Source: Abelmoschus esculentus
Lineage: Eukaryota > Streptophyta > Magnoliopsida > Malvales > Malvaceae
Length of the DNA: 64,000 nt
NCBI GenBank assembly: GCA_035048815.1
Contig: JAUCBN010000042.1
Coordinates: 3,968,001 to 4,032,000 of the forward strand
Direction of reading: 5' to 3'
In this document: positions 24,503 through 36,960 of the stretch, piece after piece
How positions within the stretch are numbered: the first letter of the stretch is position 1
Layout of the letters: each line of letters opens with the position of its first letter
Made by a program: the position numbers and the translations under genes
The notes under the pieces: generated by a model
The model's database searches: none
What the model saw: only the letters and a program-made list of their open reading frames with translations
Told to the model about the DNA's origin: nothing

Positions 24503-27500
24503 ATGGAAAAAGGGTCAAACTCAGATTCGGTGGAAAAGTCGGAGACTTCAAATGGAAGAGGCGGCAAGGGCAAGCTCGGTTCAATGTTGCCAAAGATTGA
24601 ACCTTTTGTGCCTAAAAGAGATCAAAACAATAACCCAAGGGAGTTAAGATCTTGGGCTAAAAGAACGGGTTTTGTGTCTCACTTATCTGGAGAAACCGGC
24701 ACCGCTAGTTCCACTGAAAGATTCGACGGTTCCACTGGGGTTAATGTTGAAAGAAGTGGCCGTGATCATAGAGCAGGTGGGTCATCTCCAAAAATCGAGA
24801 TTGACCCGTTTTTGGGCCGTACTAGACCCAATATAGGGACTGAAATTGAAATGGATTCTGGGTCCGGATCCAGATTAGGAAGGAAGACAGTTGCAGATGA
24901 GAAAGTTGAGGAAAAGAAACCGGGGGTAAATGGAAATGTAGTTGCAAGTGTTACACCAGTAGTTGAAGAGAAGAATGAGGGAGAAAAGGGTGAAAGGGAT
25001 GTGGAAATTGGGATGTATCCCGGAGGTGAAGAACCGGGTCATGAAGGGTGGAATGCTAATCATCCCAGGTTGAAGGTCGGGTTGAGAGATAATCCGGGTT
25101 ATGGTTAGTTTCCTTCACTCCACCTTTTGTTTTGTTTGTGCTTGCTTTTATTCTGTTTTTTGTTTGTTTATGTTCATTGTTGATTATGAGTTGAATATTG
25201 TTTTCTTAGCAAGAATCGAATTCAACTGTTATTTACTTTAGATTTCTTGCCATGTAGATGTTATGTTAGTAAATGAAAGCACAATATTTTTAAAGAACAT
25301 AGAAAAGGTAGATAAGGGTACTTGAGTCAGTGTGAAACAACTAGTAAAAACTGTAGCACAAGTGAGAATTGCATAGAACCAAATTTGCAGAAGTTTTTCT
25401 ACTTTTTGTAGGAAACTTCTCAATAGTCAATACAGATGGAGAATTCGGATATTTCTAGGATTCATGTTCTAACTTGGATAGTTCTGCTATAGTTTTTTTC
25501 GTTTAGTTTATGCTTTATGCTTTGTGAAAAGCATGAAAGTTGACTTATCAATGCATGGTCAGCTTCGAATATTGTCAAATATTTATATGAAATTTCCAAT
25601 TTGAACATGGTTCCTTTTTTATTATGGATATATAATACATTTGAGGCTTTAACCAAAGGGAAGGACATAAATCGTTAACTTTTCAGTAGTTACCAAATAC
25701 TGAAAAACAATATCATGAATTGTTTTCCATGGTTGCAGTGTTATAGAATCTTGTAGTTGCCAGTGAATCCTACTGATTCTCATCTGATTATCTTTATTTA
25801 CAGGAGCACTAATATATTATGGCCTGCAGCACTTTTTGTCATTGGCGGGTTCGCTTATATTCATTCCATCAGTTATGGTACCAGCCATGGGTGGAACAGA
25901 TGTAAGCTTCTTTTACCATACAAGTATTGATTACTTGACATCTAAGAGATTTGGAATATGAAATGCAGTGATATTTTTTATATGCCACGCAGAAAGATAC
26001 TGCCACTGTGATTTCTACAATGCTCTTAGTTTCTGGCTTCAGTACAATTCTGCACTCCTACTTTGGTACCCGGCTTCCATTAGTTCAAGGGAGTTCGTTC
26101 ATCTATCTAGCACCAGCACTAGTTATCATCAATGCACGGGATTATCGGAACCTCTCTGAACATGTAAATTACACAAAAGAAAATTAATGTTGTATTTTCT
26201 GTTATTTTCTTTTCATTTTTATTTATAAAGTTTTGCCTTTCAAATGGATTTGATGGTCTAAATTTTGATCATTTGAATGAATACGATCTCTTTATTTTTC
26301 AGGAAAATTTGCCTCCAATTGATTGCATCTTTAATTCATGACTTGCTATCTTAAACTAGTGTTTTATGCAATAGCAGTAACACCTTTTTAAAATACTGTA
26401 GAAATTCAGGCACATAATGAGAGAGTTGCAAGGAGCTATAATTGTCGGCTCAGTGTTCCAAAGTATCTTGGGATTCAGTGGTTTGATGTCTCTTTTACTG
26501 AGGTAATTCTATCAAACTACTGTTCATAGATATTATTTCTCAGACAATTTTTTTTCCTTTTATACTGTCTTGCAATTTTCATTTACTCCTAGTGTGCAAT
26601 TTCGTGCCAAAATAAAAGGAATTTAATGGTTCTTAAGCTTCTTATCTCCAAATGTTTCTACTTTCTACAATCTTACACGACCAGGCGAGATATTGATCCT
26701 TAAAAACAAACTATCATTATATGAGAAACATGCATCTGTACACCATTTAGCAGATTAATATAAGTTGGAACCATCTATTGAGTTGACTGTCTTTTTGCTT
26801 TGTAGATTGATTAACCCAGTTGTGGTTGCACCAACTGTTGCATCTGTGGGTTTAGCATTCTTCAGTTACGGTTTTCCACAAGCTGGTAGTTGTGTAGAAG
26901 TCAGTGTTCCATTGATACTGTTGGTTCTGATATGTACCCTTGTAAGTAATTTCTTGCACAAAATTGAATACTTTGTAGCTACTGAGCACAGAACTACAGT
27001 TGATACTTTGATTTTTACTCTCTTTTAAGGATGTCTTCCAAATAGTTCATTCATTTTTACGTACTTTTTCTAGTATCTTCGAGGAGTTTCCATTTTTGGA
27101 CATCGATTTTTCAGAATATATGCAGTACGTACTCTCGCCTTTCCATCTTGTTTATTCTTTCTAAAACTTTTATTTCAATTTTTTTAAAATATGGTTTGCC
27201 TAGGTAATTTTTTTTGTAAAGATATTGTTAATTGATCGTGATGTCATTGTTCGATCATCGCAGGTTCCTCTGAGTGTTATGCTTACATGGATATATGCAT
27301 TCTTTCTTACAGCAGGAGGAGCTTATGATTACAAAGATTGCAGCCCTGACATTCCAAGTTCGAACATTTTACTCAATGAGTGTAAAAAACATGCATATAC
27401 CATGAAGCATTGCAGAGCTGATGTTTCGAATGCATGGAGAGCGGCTGCATGGGTCAGAATTCCGTACCCGTTACAGTGGGGTGTCCCTATCTTCCATTTC

Positions 27501-28675
27501 CAGACATCTTTGATCATGATCATCGTGTCACTTGTTGCATCAGTGGATTCGGTCAGTAGTCTATAATCTTCCACAACGAAATGCTAAATAGTCAAGTGTG
27601 GAGAAGTAACAAGATCGAGAAAACGAAGCAGAGAACTGATTTTTTTGGAGTTGAATGTGTTTTAATGGTATGGCCCTAATATTGCTGCTTGTGATGCAAT
27701 GACTACGCAGGTTGGAACATATCACTCTGCATCTTTGTTAGTCAGTTCCAAGCCTCCAACTCCTGGAGTAGTGAGCAGAGGAATTGCGTTGGAAGGTTTC
27801 TGTAGCCTTCTGGCTGGACTTTGGGGTTCAGGTACCGGATCAACAACTTTGACGGAAAATACGCATACGATAAATATAACAAAGATGGCCAGCCGAAGAG
27901 CTCTGGTATTTGGAGCACTTTTCTTGATCCTCTTCTCGTTTGTAGGTAAAGTCAAAAAATCAAAGTTTGCTGAAAAAAAAGCTTCTTAATGCATGGTGGA
28001 TTTCAATATGCCTTGCTCAAAAAATTTTCTAGTTTATCGTACATGTAGGAAGTCACTATCATGTTGACTAGTTATGTGTTACAGGAAAAGTTGGTGCAAT
28101 TCTTGCTTCTATACCACTGTCCTTGGCTGCTGCTATTTTGTGCTTCATGTGGGCGCTTGTTGTGGCCGTAGGCCTCTCAACCTTGCAATACACTCAAACA
28201 GCAAGTTTTAGGAACATAGCAATAGTTGGGGTGTCTTTGTTTCTCGGTTTGTCCATTCCTGCTTACTTCCAACAGTACCAACCCATGTCGAGTTTGATGC
28301 TGCCAAGTTATTTTGTTCCGTATTCCGCTGCATCTGATGGACCGGTACGCACTGCTAGTGAGCAAGTAAGTTCAAGATGTGCATATTTTTCGAACCTTGA
28401 TGATATCCCCTATCTCCTTGATTGTATGATTTATCATGTTGAATGTATGTCAGGTTGATTTTGCTATAAATGCACTCATGTCCATGAGCATGGTGGTTAC
28501 ACTCTTGGTAGCATTTGTACTCGACAACACTGTCCCAGGCAGCCGGCAAGAACGAGGGGTGTACATGTGGTCTAGTCCCGAAGATGTTGCAACCGATCCA
28601 TCCTTGCAGTCGGATTACTCTCTGCCTGGAAAATTTGCCTCACTTAGTTGTTGTTCAAGATGTTTGCGCACGTAA
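24503..28675 (+). CDS. NAT12: Nucleobase-ascorbate transporter, NAT11/NAT12 type, complete
   Basis: Ten exons: 24503-25103, 25804-25901, 25993-26163, 26402-26502, 26806-26941, 27074-27124, 27264-27551, 27711-27945, 28085-28365, 28454-28675. All have GT/AG borders and consistent phases, giving 727 residues. The long hydrophilic N-terminus (about 200 residues, Gly/Glu/Lys rich) is the hallmark of plant NAT11/NAT12; other NATs lack it. It is followed by a membrane domain of the NCS2/xanthine-uracil permease family, with QGSSFIYLAPALVIINA and a substrate-site motif in the ENTHTINITKMASRRA region. Arabidopsis clade members usually show ENVH at the start of that motif; ENTH here is a mild variant. 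It is expected to move purine or pyrimidine bases across a membrane. It converges with the TPR gene at 29074. NAT11 versus NAT12 cannot be decided by eye. Confidence 0.93.
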
Positions 28676-29073
28676 TATTCGGCAGAAGGCAGCCTGTGCT
28701 TCAACTAGAAGTGTCGTCACCGATCTCGGAGATGGTTAATTCTTTTGTAAAGTAGAATTAGTAATACCATCTTTGTAATGGATTGTTTCAAGTTGAAAAG
28801 AAGTTAAGCCACGGTGATCTACAATCGCTCGTTAAACCGCTGCGGCAATAACCGCAGCGGCAGATGCTACCAAATGGGAACTCGAGGGAAACTGTTGCAT
28901 AAGAAATTCCCTAGTTTTAACAGCAACTAAGTATATTTGAAGCATGATTAATCTGGCCATAGATCGTAATATTTATGGTTCTAAACAAGCTTGGTTCGCA
29001 GGCAATAATAGAAAGCCATCATTGAGAAAAACTAAAGAACAAACACGAAATAAAAGAATGATGGGTCGCCGAG
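28676..29073. other. Shared 3' region between convergent NAT and TPR genes
   Basis: About 400 bp between the two stop codons. It must hold both 3' UTRs, and contains the GC-rich hairpin at 28837-28860. Confidence 0.6.
28837..28860. promoter_or_regulatory. GC-rich perfect hairpin downstream of the NAT gene
   Basis: CCGCTGCGG (28837-28845), a six-base loop CAATAA, then CCGCAGCGG (28852-28860): a perfect 9-bp stem with seven... strictly eight G/C and one A/T pair, in otherwise ordinary sequence 160 bp past the stop codon. It could fold in the NAT 3' UTR, or be the tip of a lost transposon. Confidence 0.5.
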
Positions 29074-29727
29074 TCATGAGAGACTCGCCCGTTCCAAACC
29101 CTGGCGAGCCACGGTCGAGTCAGGATCCACCTTAAGCGCCTCCTTGAAAGCCTTCCTAGATTCGTCCCTCATCCCTTTTAACTCATAGCTAACACCCAAC
29201 AAACAAAACGCCCTCGTTTTGATCCCACCCTCCTCCATTTTATCACTCAACTTAACAGCCTCCTCCAAATCAATGACGGCCGAGTCAACTCGCCTTTTCT
29301 TATTAACAGCCAACTTTAACTCGGCCCTCCTCAGCAGCGCCTCCAACCGCTCTTTCTCCGGGAGTAACTTCACGCGGGAAGAAGCCAACGCCAAATCGAG
29401 CGATCTGAGAGCGGATCCCTTGTGTCCCAATAAGTCGAGAGCTAGAGATTTGAGAACATGAGGAGTTGGATCTTTTGGGGAAAGGGAGAGGGCTTTTTCG
29501 ATTTCAGCTATGGCGGTTTTAGCTATGATTTGAGATTGGTCTCTCTGAGGATTGGATTTAGCTCGAGAAAGCAGCTGAGTGGCTCGGGTCAGATGTCGTT
29601 GGGTCTGTGACGTGGCTCGCTGGTCGGTACGGTGCTTGGTCAGGGTTTTGGGAACGAACCGAATAGCGAAGACGATAGCCAGTGTTAATAGCAAAATTGC
29701 CGCCTGGATAATGATGTCCGTTGCCAT
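29074..29727 (-). CDS. TPR-repeat protein with an N-terminal membrane anchor
   Basis: Single-exon gene of 217 residues. Residues 5-24 form a hydrophobic segment (IIIQAAILLLTLAIVFAIRF) that is probably a membrane anchor or signal anchor. The rest is helical, with tetratricopeptide-like repeats around residues 78-110 (IEKALSLSPKDPTPHVLKSL) and 175-212 (AFCLLGVSYELKGMRDESRK, then AFKEALKVDPDS). TPR domains bind other proteins; the partner is unknown. The middle region (EKERLEALLRRAELKLAV) may contain further degenerate repeats. It is convergent with the NAT gene, and a transposon nest begins 95 bp upstream of its start codon. Confidence 0.85.
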   Translation of the reverse strand: MATDIIIQAAILLLTLAIVFAIRFVPKTLTKHRTDQRATSQTQRHLTRATQLLSRAKSNPQRDQSQIIAKTAIAEIEKALSLSPKDPTPHVLKSLALDLLGHKGSALRSLDLALASSRVKLLPEKERLEALLRRAELKLAVNKKRRVDSAVIDLEEAVKLSDKMEEGGIKTRAFCLLGVSYELKGMRDESRKAFKEALKVDPDSTVARQGLERASLS

Positions 29728-29822
29728 TTCCCACTCAACCTCTCTGCAGAGAATTGGGTTTTATTCTACGGCATTTTAGGATTTATAATTAATTTTTATA
29801 ATAATTAATATTATTTTAAAAT

Positions 29823-32800
29823 GGCATAAAGATAGTTTTCACCCTTAACGTTTATAATTTTTGTTATTTTAGCACTTATATTTTTTTAGGATAAATTTAG
29901 CCATTAACCTATATTTCTTTAACAAATAACTTATTTTTAACTACCATTATAACTGAACCATTAAAAATTTAATAATGATTGTCGCGACCTCTTTAAAAAA
30001 CACGATTTTACGTGAAAAGTAACTTGACGAACGGTTTTGAAAAAATATGAATTTTATCAATTTTAATCTTGAAAAATCCAAATTTTAGAAAAATGTATAA
30101 TTTTAATTTTGAAAAAATGACTTGGAGTCGTCATCGACCACTTAGGTAGACCAGACACCATAAAACAAACCAGAGATTCATTTTTAAAAAAGACGGTTGG
30201 GTTCGGGAGTCGGTTACGTGTAAGGACGACCCTTACAAACGCCTCAAAATTGGTACCTTGGAAAAAATTATGTGGCATTTGACGTTTTGAAGATAGATAT
30301 TAATTTAATTTTCCATTGTTAATTACACATTATTTGAATTTTGGATATCCTTTTGATTTAGAAGTTACACCGCCTTTAAACTTGAGTTGAACGAGACGTC
30401 CTCTAGATAGGAAACCTCATCCAAATTTAAAGGAATGTAACTTCCGGCTCAAAAAGCTAAAGCAAAATGCATGTCCATTTTTATCTTGTTCATTTTAAGT
30501 TCTAATCCTAAAAAGGCTCCATTGCTTAAGTCTTTAAAACCTAAGTTACTAGTGTTACTAGTTATTTACCTATCCATTTTATTTAATTCTAAACCTAAGT
30601 TTTGGTCAAAATTCTAGGTTTTAATAACACATGAATTCGATGCCAAGGTACACTCTCTAGGTCAGCATCATGGTACGTCAAAACACCAACCTCTTTAGTG
30701 TATCCGAGACATAAGATTCACATGCTATGCCACTAAGTTTTCTCCCTAATTAAATTAATTAATTTAAGTGACTAGTCCTAAAAGGCTCTAAATTAATTAA
30801 CTTAAGTTTAGTAGGTGATCTCCTTAAATATGCCATGTAAAAACATAATGAAATAAAAGAACAAGATAAAAGGAACTCACCAATTTTATTAGAATCATGG
30901 GTACGTTACATCAAAAATTTCATCATGAAGAGTACAAAAGGGACTTGTATTGAAAAAAAAGATCAAAGGGACCCGGAAGCAAACCTTGAAGATTGATTAG
31001 ATTAAATTAAGTGTGAAATTAAATTTTAAAGTTTTAGAAATTCTTAATTAAATTAATTAATTAAATCTTCTTAACTTCAAATTTTAATTAAAACCTAATT
31101 TAAATCTAACCTAGTGAATTTTAAGTTCAAAGGCTTAATTAGGGTTGAATTAAACTTAATTAGATTGATTTTTAAATCTTACCTTAGAAATTTTAAATTA
31201 ATTAAGAATCTTAATTAAAAATAATTTCTAAAGTTTTAAGGATTTAACTTAACCTAATTAAAGTTTGGTTTTGTGAAATTAGGGTTAATTAGATTTAATT
31301 AATTTTAAATCTTATCTTTTAGAAATCAATTAAAATTAATTAAATAATTAATTAAAACTATTTTCTAATTTTTAAGAATTAAAGTGAGCCTGATTAAAAG
31401 TCCAATTTTGAGTGTTTTAAGGTTTAGGGCTAAACTAGACTTAACTTAGGTGAGTTAACTTTAAAGCTTATTTTCTAGAAATTAATTAAAATTAATTTAA
31501 GATAATTAATTAAAATAATTTCCAATCCTAGAGGTTAAGAATTAAGTTTCACTTAATTTAAGTCTAATTTTAATTTTAGGGTTAAATTAATTTCATGTTA
31601 GATTTAATTAGATTAAATTAAATTTTAAGTTTCTTAAAAATTAAATTAAATTCTAAATTAGAATTTAATTAAAATATTTTAAGTCTTAAAAAAGACTTAA
31701 TTTTTAATCCTAATTAAGTCTAAAATTAATTTAATCTAATCCTAGAGGGTCTAATTGTATGAATTCTAAAGTTCTAAGGGCTAATTAGGGATTTCTAGGG
31801 ACCTAATTGGATGAAAACTAAAGTCCTAGGGTCCTAATTGGAGTTTAGGGGCCTAATTGCATGGCATCACAAACCTAGGAGGACTAAATGGGCTATTAGC
31901 CCATTATTTGCTCAAGACGCTCGGATCCGGGTTAAACCCGGATCCGACCCGCGTGCCCGCACTCTCCCAAAACGACGTAGTTATCAGGGGGAGATAAAAG
32001 CACTGAACCGAGTGGACTCAGTCAGTGTAATCTTTCCCCAACTCGGTCCCCCTAACTCGGCCCTCAAAACCTCTGAACCTAAACACCCAAAACCCAGAAT
32101 CAATGAAGATTATGGATCAAAATCCATGTTTTCGGATGGTGTTCATTCATGTTCATCATGAACAGGATGAACACATGTTCCGACCGCCGCAGGCTTCGCC
32201 CTTCGATCCAAAATGCCGTCACCTCCGACCTCGTCGACGTGTTTTCTGGCCACCGCCCAAGAGCCGTTTCCGACGCCGGTGATCAAATCCGGCACCGACG
32301 AACGCACCAGAACCCTAAAATACGCTAGAAACGCTTCGAAAAACACCATAAACCCCCTAAAAACCAATCTAAGTGCTTCCCCTAACAAAAAAACTCATGA
32401 ACTAACCCTAAACCAAAAAAACCCATCCCGAAATCAAACAAAGACATTGATAATCAGATAAAACAACAAAAACGAATGCAACCTTACCTGATTCTTCTTC
32501 ACCGATTCAAGCTTTTATTTTCCTTCCCAATCTCCAGAAATCTTTTCTCCTCAGTCAAATGAGTCCCCTCCATTCAGCCGATTCAAGTCTTTTTAAAGGA
32601 CTTGAATCAAAGTCCTTCACACACTCAAACTCTCCCAATCTAAATCTAATCCCTAAACAAATTCCTCAAATCCTATCCCCTACAAATCCGGCTACAAATC
32701 CCCCTGTTTCTGTTTCACGATTTCATGATTATTTTTGATTTTTTTTAATATTATTTATTTATATTAATTATATTAATTATTTTATTTATTATATATTATT

Positions 32801-33576
32801 ATTATTATTTATTCGTGTTGACAATGATAACTTGTCATATATATGTGATACTAATATATTTTAAATGACATAGAATCTAACCTACTAAACATATACATAT
32901 ATAATATAATTTTATTTCAGTATAAAATATAAAATAATTAAAATTTAAATAAAATATTAAAAATTAATTGAATCCAAAACAAAAATTTAATAAATATTCT
33001 CAACCCTAACTAAACTAAAATATCTTTATAAAACCCTAAAAATCTGATTTAAATTAAAACTAAAATACCTAAATTATAAACTAAAATAATAATAATCCAA
33101 TAGATTATTATCAAATTAATTTATCTTTGATTCACCGGTAACAAACTCTACAAAACCCTTTCTTTTCAGATTATGTCATACTTTTTAGATAAAATTTTGA
33201 TTTTACTATAGTTAAGGTTAAAAATATTTAGTAGCCTTTTATTTTAGATTTAATTAATTTTTAATGAATAAAAAAATTAATTTTTAATATTTTATTTGAA
33301 TTTGAATTTGAATTGTTTTATATTTTTAGATTAGAATAAAATTATATTCTATATATATGTCTATGTTTAATAGGTTAGATTTTATGTCATTTAAAATATA
33401 TTATCACATATATATGACAAGTTACTGTTATTAAATTTTTAATGGTTCAGTTATAATGGTAGTTAAAAAAAATAAGTTATTTGTTAAAAAACATAGGTTA
33501 AGGGCTAAATTTATCCAAAAAAAAAAGAATAAAGACCAAAATGACAAAAATTATAAACGAAAACTATCTTTATGCC
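29823..33576. mobile_element. Mutator-like element, family A copy 2, split by a solo LTR
   Basis: The ends GGCATAAAGATAGTTTTC and GAAAACTATCTTTATGCC are perfect inverted repeats, flanked by the exact 9-bp duplication TTTTAAAAT (29814-29822 and 33577-33585). The element was about 905 bp before the LTR at 29980-32823 landed in its left arm. No coding capacity. It sits in the upstream region of the TPR gene. Confidence 0.87.
29980..32823. mobile_element. Solo LTR of an LTR retrotransposon (2.84 kb)
   Basis: Starts TGTCGCGACCTC and ends GTGTTGACA (TG...CA with inverted TGTC/GACA tips). It has an exact 5-bp target duplication ATGAT on both sides (29975-29979 and 32824-32828), inside the left arm of the family A element, whose sequence resumes exactly after it. 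There is no internal gag-pol, so it is a solo LTR left by recombination between two LTRs. The long LTR and the GGAGTCGTCATCGACCAC block near the left end recall Tat/Ogre-type Ty3 elements; this class call is tentative. A less AT-rich patch at 31900-32600 may be its promoter and leader region. Confidence 0.8.
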
Positions 33577-33799
33577 TTTTAAAATTTAAATTTACGTAAT
33601 TGTACAATTATAATTTGTACCACCAAACATTATATAAATAATTAAAATTCTTAATAATTTACAATTACATTTAAATTGTGTTTAAACACTCTAAATAAGA
33701 ATATATTCAAATAAGTAATAATTTAATTATTCTAAAACGAGCTGCTTATGAAGATCTAAATCATCTACATAGTTGTTACAATACTAATCTGCTTTGCTT

Positions 33800-35289
33800 T
33801 CACTGGATGCTTATAGGATCATCTTCTTCCTTGACCAACTGTACAACCTGCGAAATCGGCAAAGAATCCTCCTTTTCCGATATGAATTTTCCTGGAAAAT
33901 GAAATTTTCTTTCTTGGACTTTTTTGTTTGTTTTTCGTACCTCTTTCATGGTTGGACGCATGGTGGCTAAGTGGTTAATGCACATTGAAGCTGCTACCCT
34001 TGCTCGCTGCATTTCGGTTTGATTAAAATCGTCTCCAAGTCGAGGATCGATTAATTCCTTCACTTGATTCGATTCCAGATATGGTGTTGCCTGTAACATG
34101 TTGCAGAAAAGAACAAGTTCATATAGTTCTGTAGTATGTAAAATGGATGGTTTTGGAGCATGTTGTGTTACCCATATGAAAAGACTTAGTTGGGATGAAT
34201 CAACTGCACGGCGACCTGTTACTATCTCCAGTAATAGAACTCCGAACGCGAAAACATCGGCCTTTTCATCGACAATCCGGTGCATAAAATACTCCGGAGC
34301 TAAATAACTGCAGGCAACTTGGTTTTAGTTTATGTAAAACGAATCAATGCTGATAACAAATTAACAGAAGGAGAACACTCGCAGTTCTAACCCGAATGTT
34401 CCTTCAATGGGATGAACAACATGGTTATGCCAAGAAATCACCGGCTTGATCATCTTCTTCTTTATCATACTCACTATCTTCTTCACCGCAACAATTTGAC
34501 AATCGGATAAGTTCCCTTTGTATACTTCTGCATGTCCCCCTTTTCCAAGTAAATTCTCTACAAAAATGTCGGATGCATACTCAAAGCTCACATGGAGATC
34601 GAAAACGTGGCCGCAAATCGCAATTTAAAATACTCGTGCACCGATTTTTCGTGCATGAATGTGGCTTAAAAACGAATATACTCGTGTTCGACACAAATCC
34701 GAATCCTTAAAAAGGGATATAATTGCATAGCAAGATTGAAATTATCAGTAGCATCAACAAGCTCTGAGTAAGAGAAGTTCCTCCATGAAGGTTTAGGCTG
34801 ATGTGTACAATCAAGCAAGTCTTCTTCTTCCTCCTCCTCAGAACCGCGTTTTAAAGACTTTGCCAGCAAAGGAAGCACAGAGAAACTGATGTCTGATTTC
34901 CTCTTTACTGTTCCAAACAAACTCCTCCATTGAAATCTATAAGAATCAGCCCACTTCTGCGACTGAGAAACGGGTTTTAGAGTATCTGCGCTATCATTTT
35001 CACCGCCGTCGCTGGTGGTGGTGGTGTCCGTGGGGGTGCTACCATCGTCGTAGTCTGATTCCGGTTCAGCATTCTCCAACACACCTCTTGGTGATGGTTG
35101 TTTATTCGATTCAATTTCTGTGTTTTTTTCTTCTGTTCCTTTACAACCTCTGCATTAAACCAAAATCAAAAAGTAACCATTTTCCCATCGGAAACAGATT
35201 AATATTGAAAAAAAAAAAAGAACCCAATTCATTAAAGGATGAAAATTTTCCAAAAACTTACCTGGAATACCTTCAATCTCTATGTCCAT
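33800..35289 (-). pseudogene. RLCK-VI-like kinase gene lacking the catalytic core
   Basis: Six exons are readable: 35262-35289 (MDIEIEGIP), 34731-35084, 34392-34557, 34172-34307, 33941-34090 and 33800-33847. The ends match receptor-like cytoplasmic kinases of class VI (RBK type): LENAEPESDYDDG, PSWRNFSYSELVDATDNF, the P-loop GKGGHAEVYKG, VAVKK, EGTFG|YLAPEYFMH and GVLLLEIVTGRRAVDSSQ. Exon 3 runs straight from the VAVKK lysine region to EGTFG, so about 110 residues holding subdomains III to VII (HRD and DFG motifs) are deleted. The donor of exon 2 reads CT in place of GT (34729-34730), although the phase fits perfectly. Two independent lesions indicate a pseudogene; a kinase-dead short protein is the alternative. 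Confidence 0.8.
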
Positions 35290-35876
35290 TATTATCCAAA
35301 GCTTTCAAAAACTCGAAAAAAAGGGAGGGAAAAAGGAGAAGGGATTCTTATTTTCAATGCGAATTCCTGAATTTGAAAAGTTGGTTGGATGAATAAGCAA
35401 TGGTGTCCCCCCAAAGAAATCAAGTTTAAATTTACATGTTTTGGGAGAGAAGGGCTCTTCCCAACAATCCCAGTCTAAAGGAAAGATTGGTTTCTAACCA
35501 AAAGAAATTTAGATACGAAATGATTTTGAAAGAAAATCAGTTTAAATGTTGGAAACGGTTATCCATTGAATGAACATCAAAACACAGCTAAATTTAATCC
35601 AGTTGTATCAGAAAATGGTTTGGATGATGAGCTTTGGGGAGCTTAGGATGAGCTGTTTCTGGCGTGAAACATGGGAGCACGTCGAGTCATCGTATAGCTG
35701 GATAGCAAGGTGCTAACTCAGACTATTGCGAAGGACTCGGGCTGTGTTGCTCTGCTAATTCTCTTTTCAGGAGCATCTTGCTAATGTCGTGGCGATCTAA
35801 GGGCAGTAGATGCACTACCCAACTTAACGATCAATAAGACAATTAGCAAGCTAGTTATAATACAAGCTCATACAAT
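35290..35876. other. Spacer between two broken genes
   Basis: The left part is the upstream region of the kinase pseudogene. A less AT-rich patch at about 35630-35850 without a convincing reading frame may be the 3' UTR of the next minus-strand locus. Confidence 0.4.
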
Positions 35877-36960
35877 CTAAAAAAGAAAGAGTTGAAGCTT
35901 CGTATCATCATCATCATCATCTATGTCCAAATAATTGACAACACTAGTGGTTTGCAGACGTTGCAGCTGGGTAATAACATCCCTTGCATCAGAAACTAAT
36001 GCGTTCTTTGCTGCTTTAACCTTGTCTATTTGAAATTGAATAGATACCGTGTTCTCCTTTCCGTCTACTTCTTTTTCAGCCAGTGCAGATTTGGTTTTTC
36101 TCTTAGCTTCCCGGTTATGTAGCTGGTCGATGTACTTCTCATGTAAAGCTCTATTTTTAATCTGCTTCAAAACCGAGGGACGAACAAGGTTCCCGGTAGA
36201 AGAGTTACCAAGTCTCGAATGGTGCTTCTTACAACCTGAAGAAGAACTAACATTACACTTCAGGAGAAAACCCTGTTTTCCCAAATTTTTCAGGGTAGAA
36301 GACATGACATTTGGTAGAACATGCATAGAAGAACTCGTGCTAGGTTCGAGAATGGTGAACAGATCCACTCCATCACCTTCATCCACAAGACGGTGCTTTC
36401 GCAACAAATGCCTCACGGTTTTTTCCGTTTGAGATCACGGTTCTTTCTCTTAACCTTAGCATCTTCGGAAAAGTCTCTTTTTTCACTTGTTCTCCTTTCG
36501 ACTGAAATGACCCTTTTCTTCTTCTCCATTCTCCTTCTGTTTTCATCCAACGGTTCCCCCTTTATACTCCTGTTCTTCCTAGATTCAACATTCGTTGTTT
36601 CGACAGAGTTGCTTCCCTCGGACTAGTTAGATGAAGACCCATTGTTCAACTTCAACCTTGGAGATTCCCGCACCCCATACGTTGAATTCACACAAGTTTC
36701 TGATAGCCTACTTGATTTGGTCTTGGAATTGGAATGGTTTGAGTTTATAGGAATTTTTCGATCGAGAAGCTTGCAGATCTGCGCACTGGAGTGGGTTGGG
36801 AAACGGGGTTTCTCTTTAGCATTTTCACGAACATCTGGTTATCGGCTCGTGTTTGAGTGTTTTTGAGAGGGAAAATGTATTTCAAAATTTATGTTGTCTG
36901 TATGAAACGGACTTCGCACGTGCCATCGTACACACACGTAGACTTAGCAAAACCCATGGA
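35877..36960 (-). pseudogene. Decayed gene of unknown family, basic nuclear-like protein
   Basis: An open stretch of about 180 codons (35877-36416) encodes a Lys/Arg/Ser-rich protein with a helical part (NREAKRKTKSALAEKEV) and an acidic tail (LDIDDDDDDTK). Upstream in another frame the coding character continues (NRRRMEKKKRVISVERRTSE), joined only by a one-base shift at the A-run near 36424. In-frame stops occur near 36624 and near 36845. The short open frame has no ATG at its start. I do not recognise the family. The low-complexity charged composition suggests a nuclear or chromatin role, but this is weak. An intron explanation is possible for one lesion, hardly for all three. Confidence 0.5.

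Noticed and set aside
26765..28549. Several open frames on both strands
   Set aside because: Shadows or intron read-throughs of the NAT transporter exons.
31838..32461. Open frames on both strands
   Set aside because: They lie in the less AT-rich part of the solo LTR and resemble no gag or pol domain.
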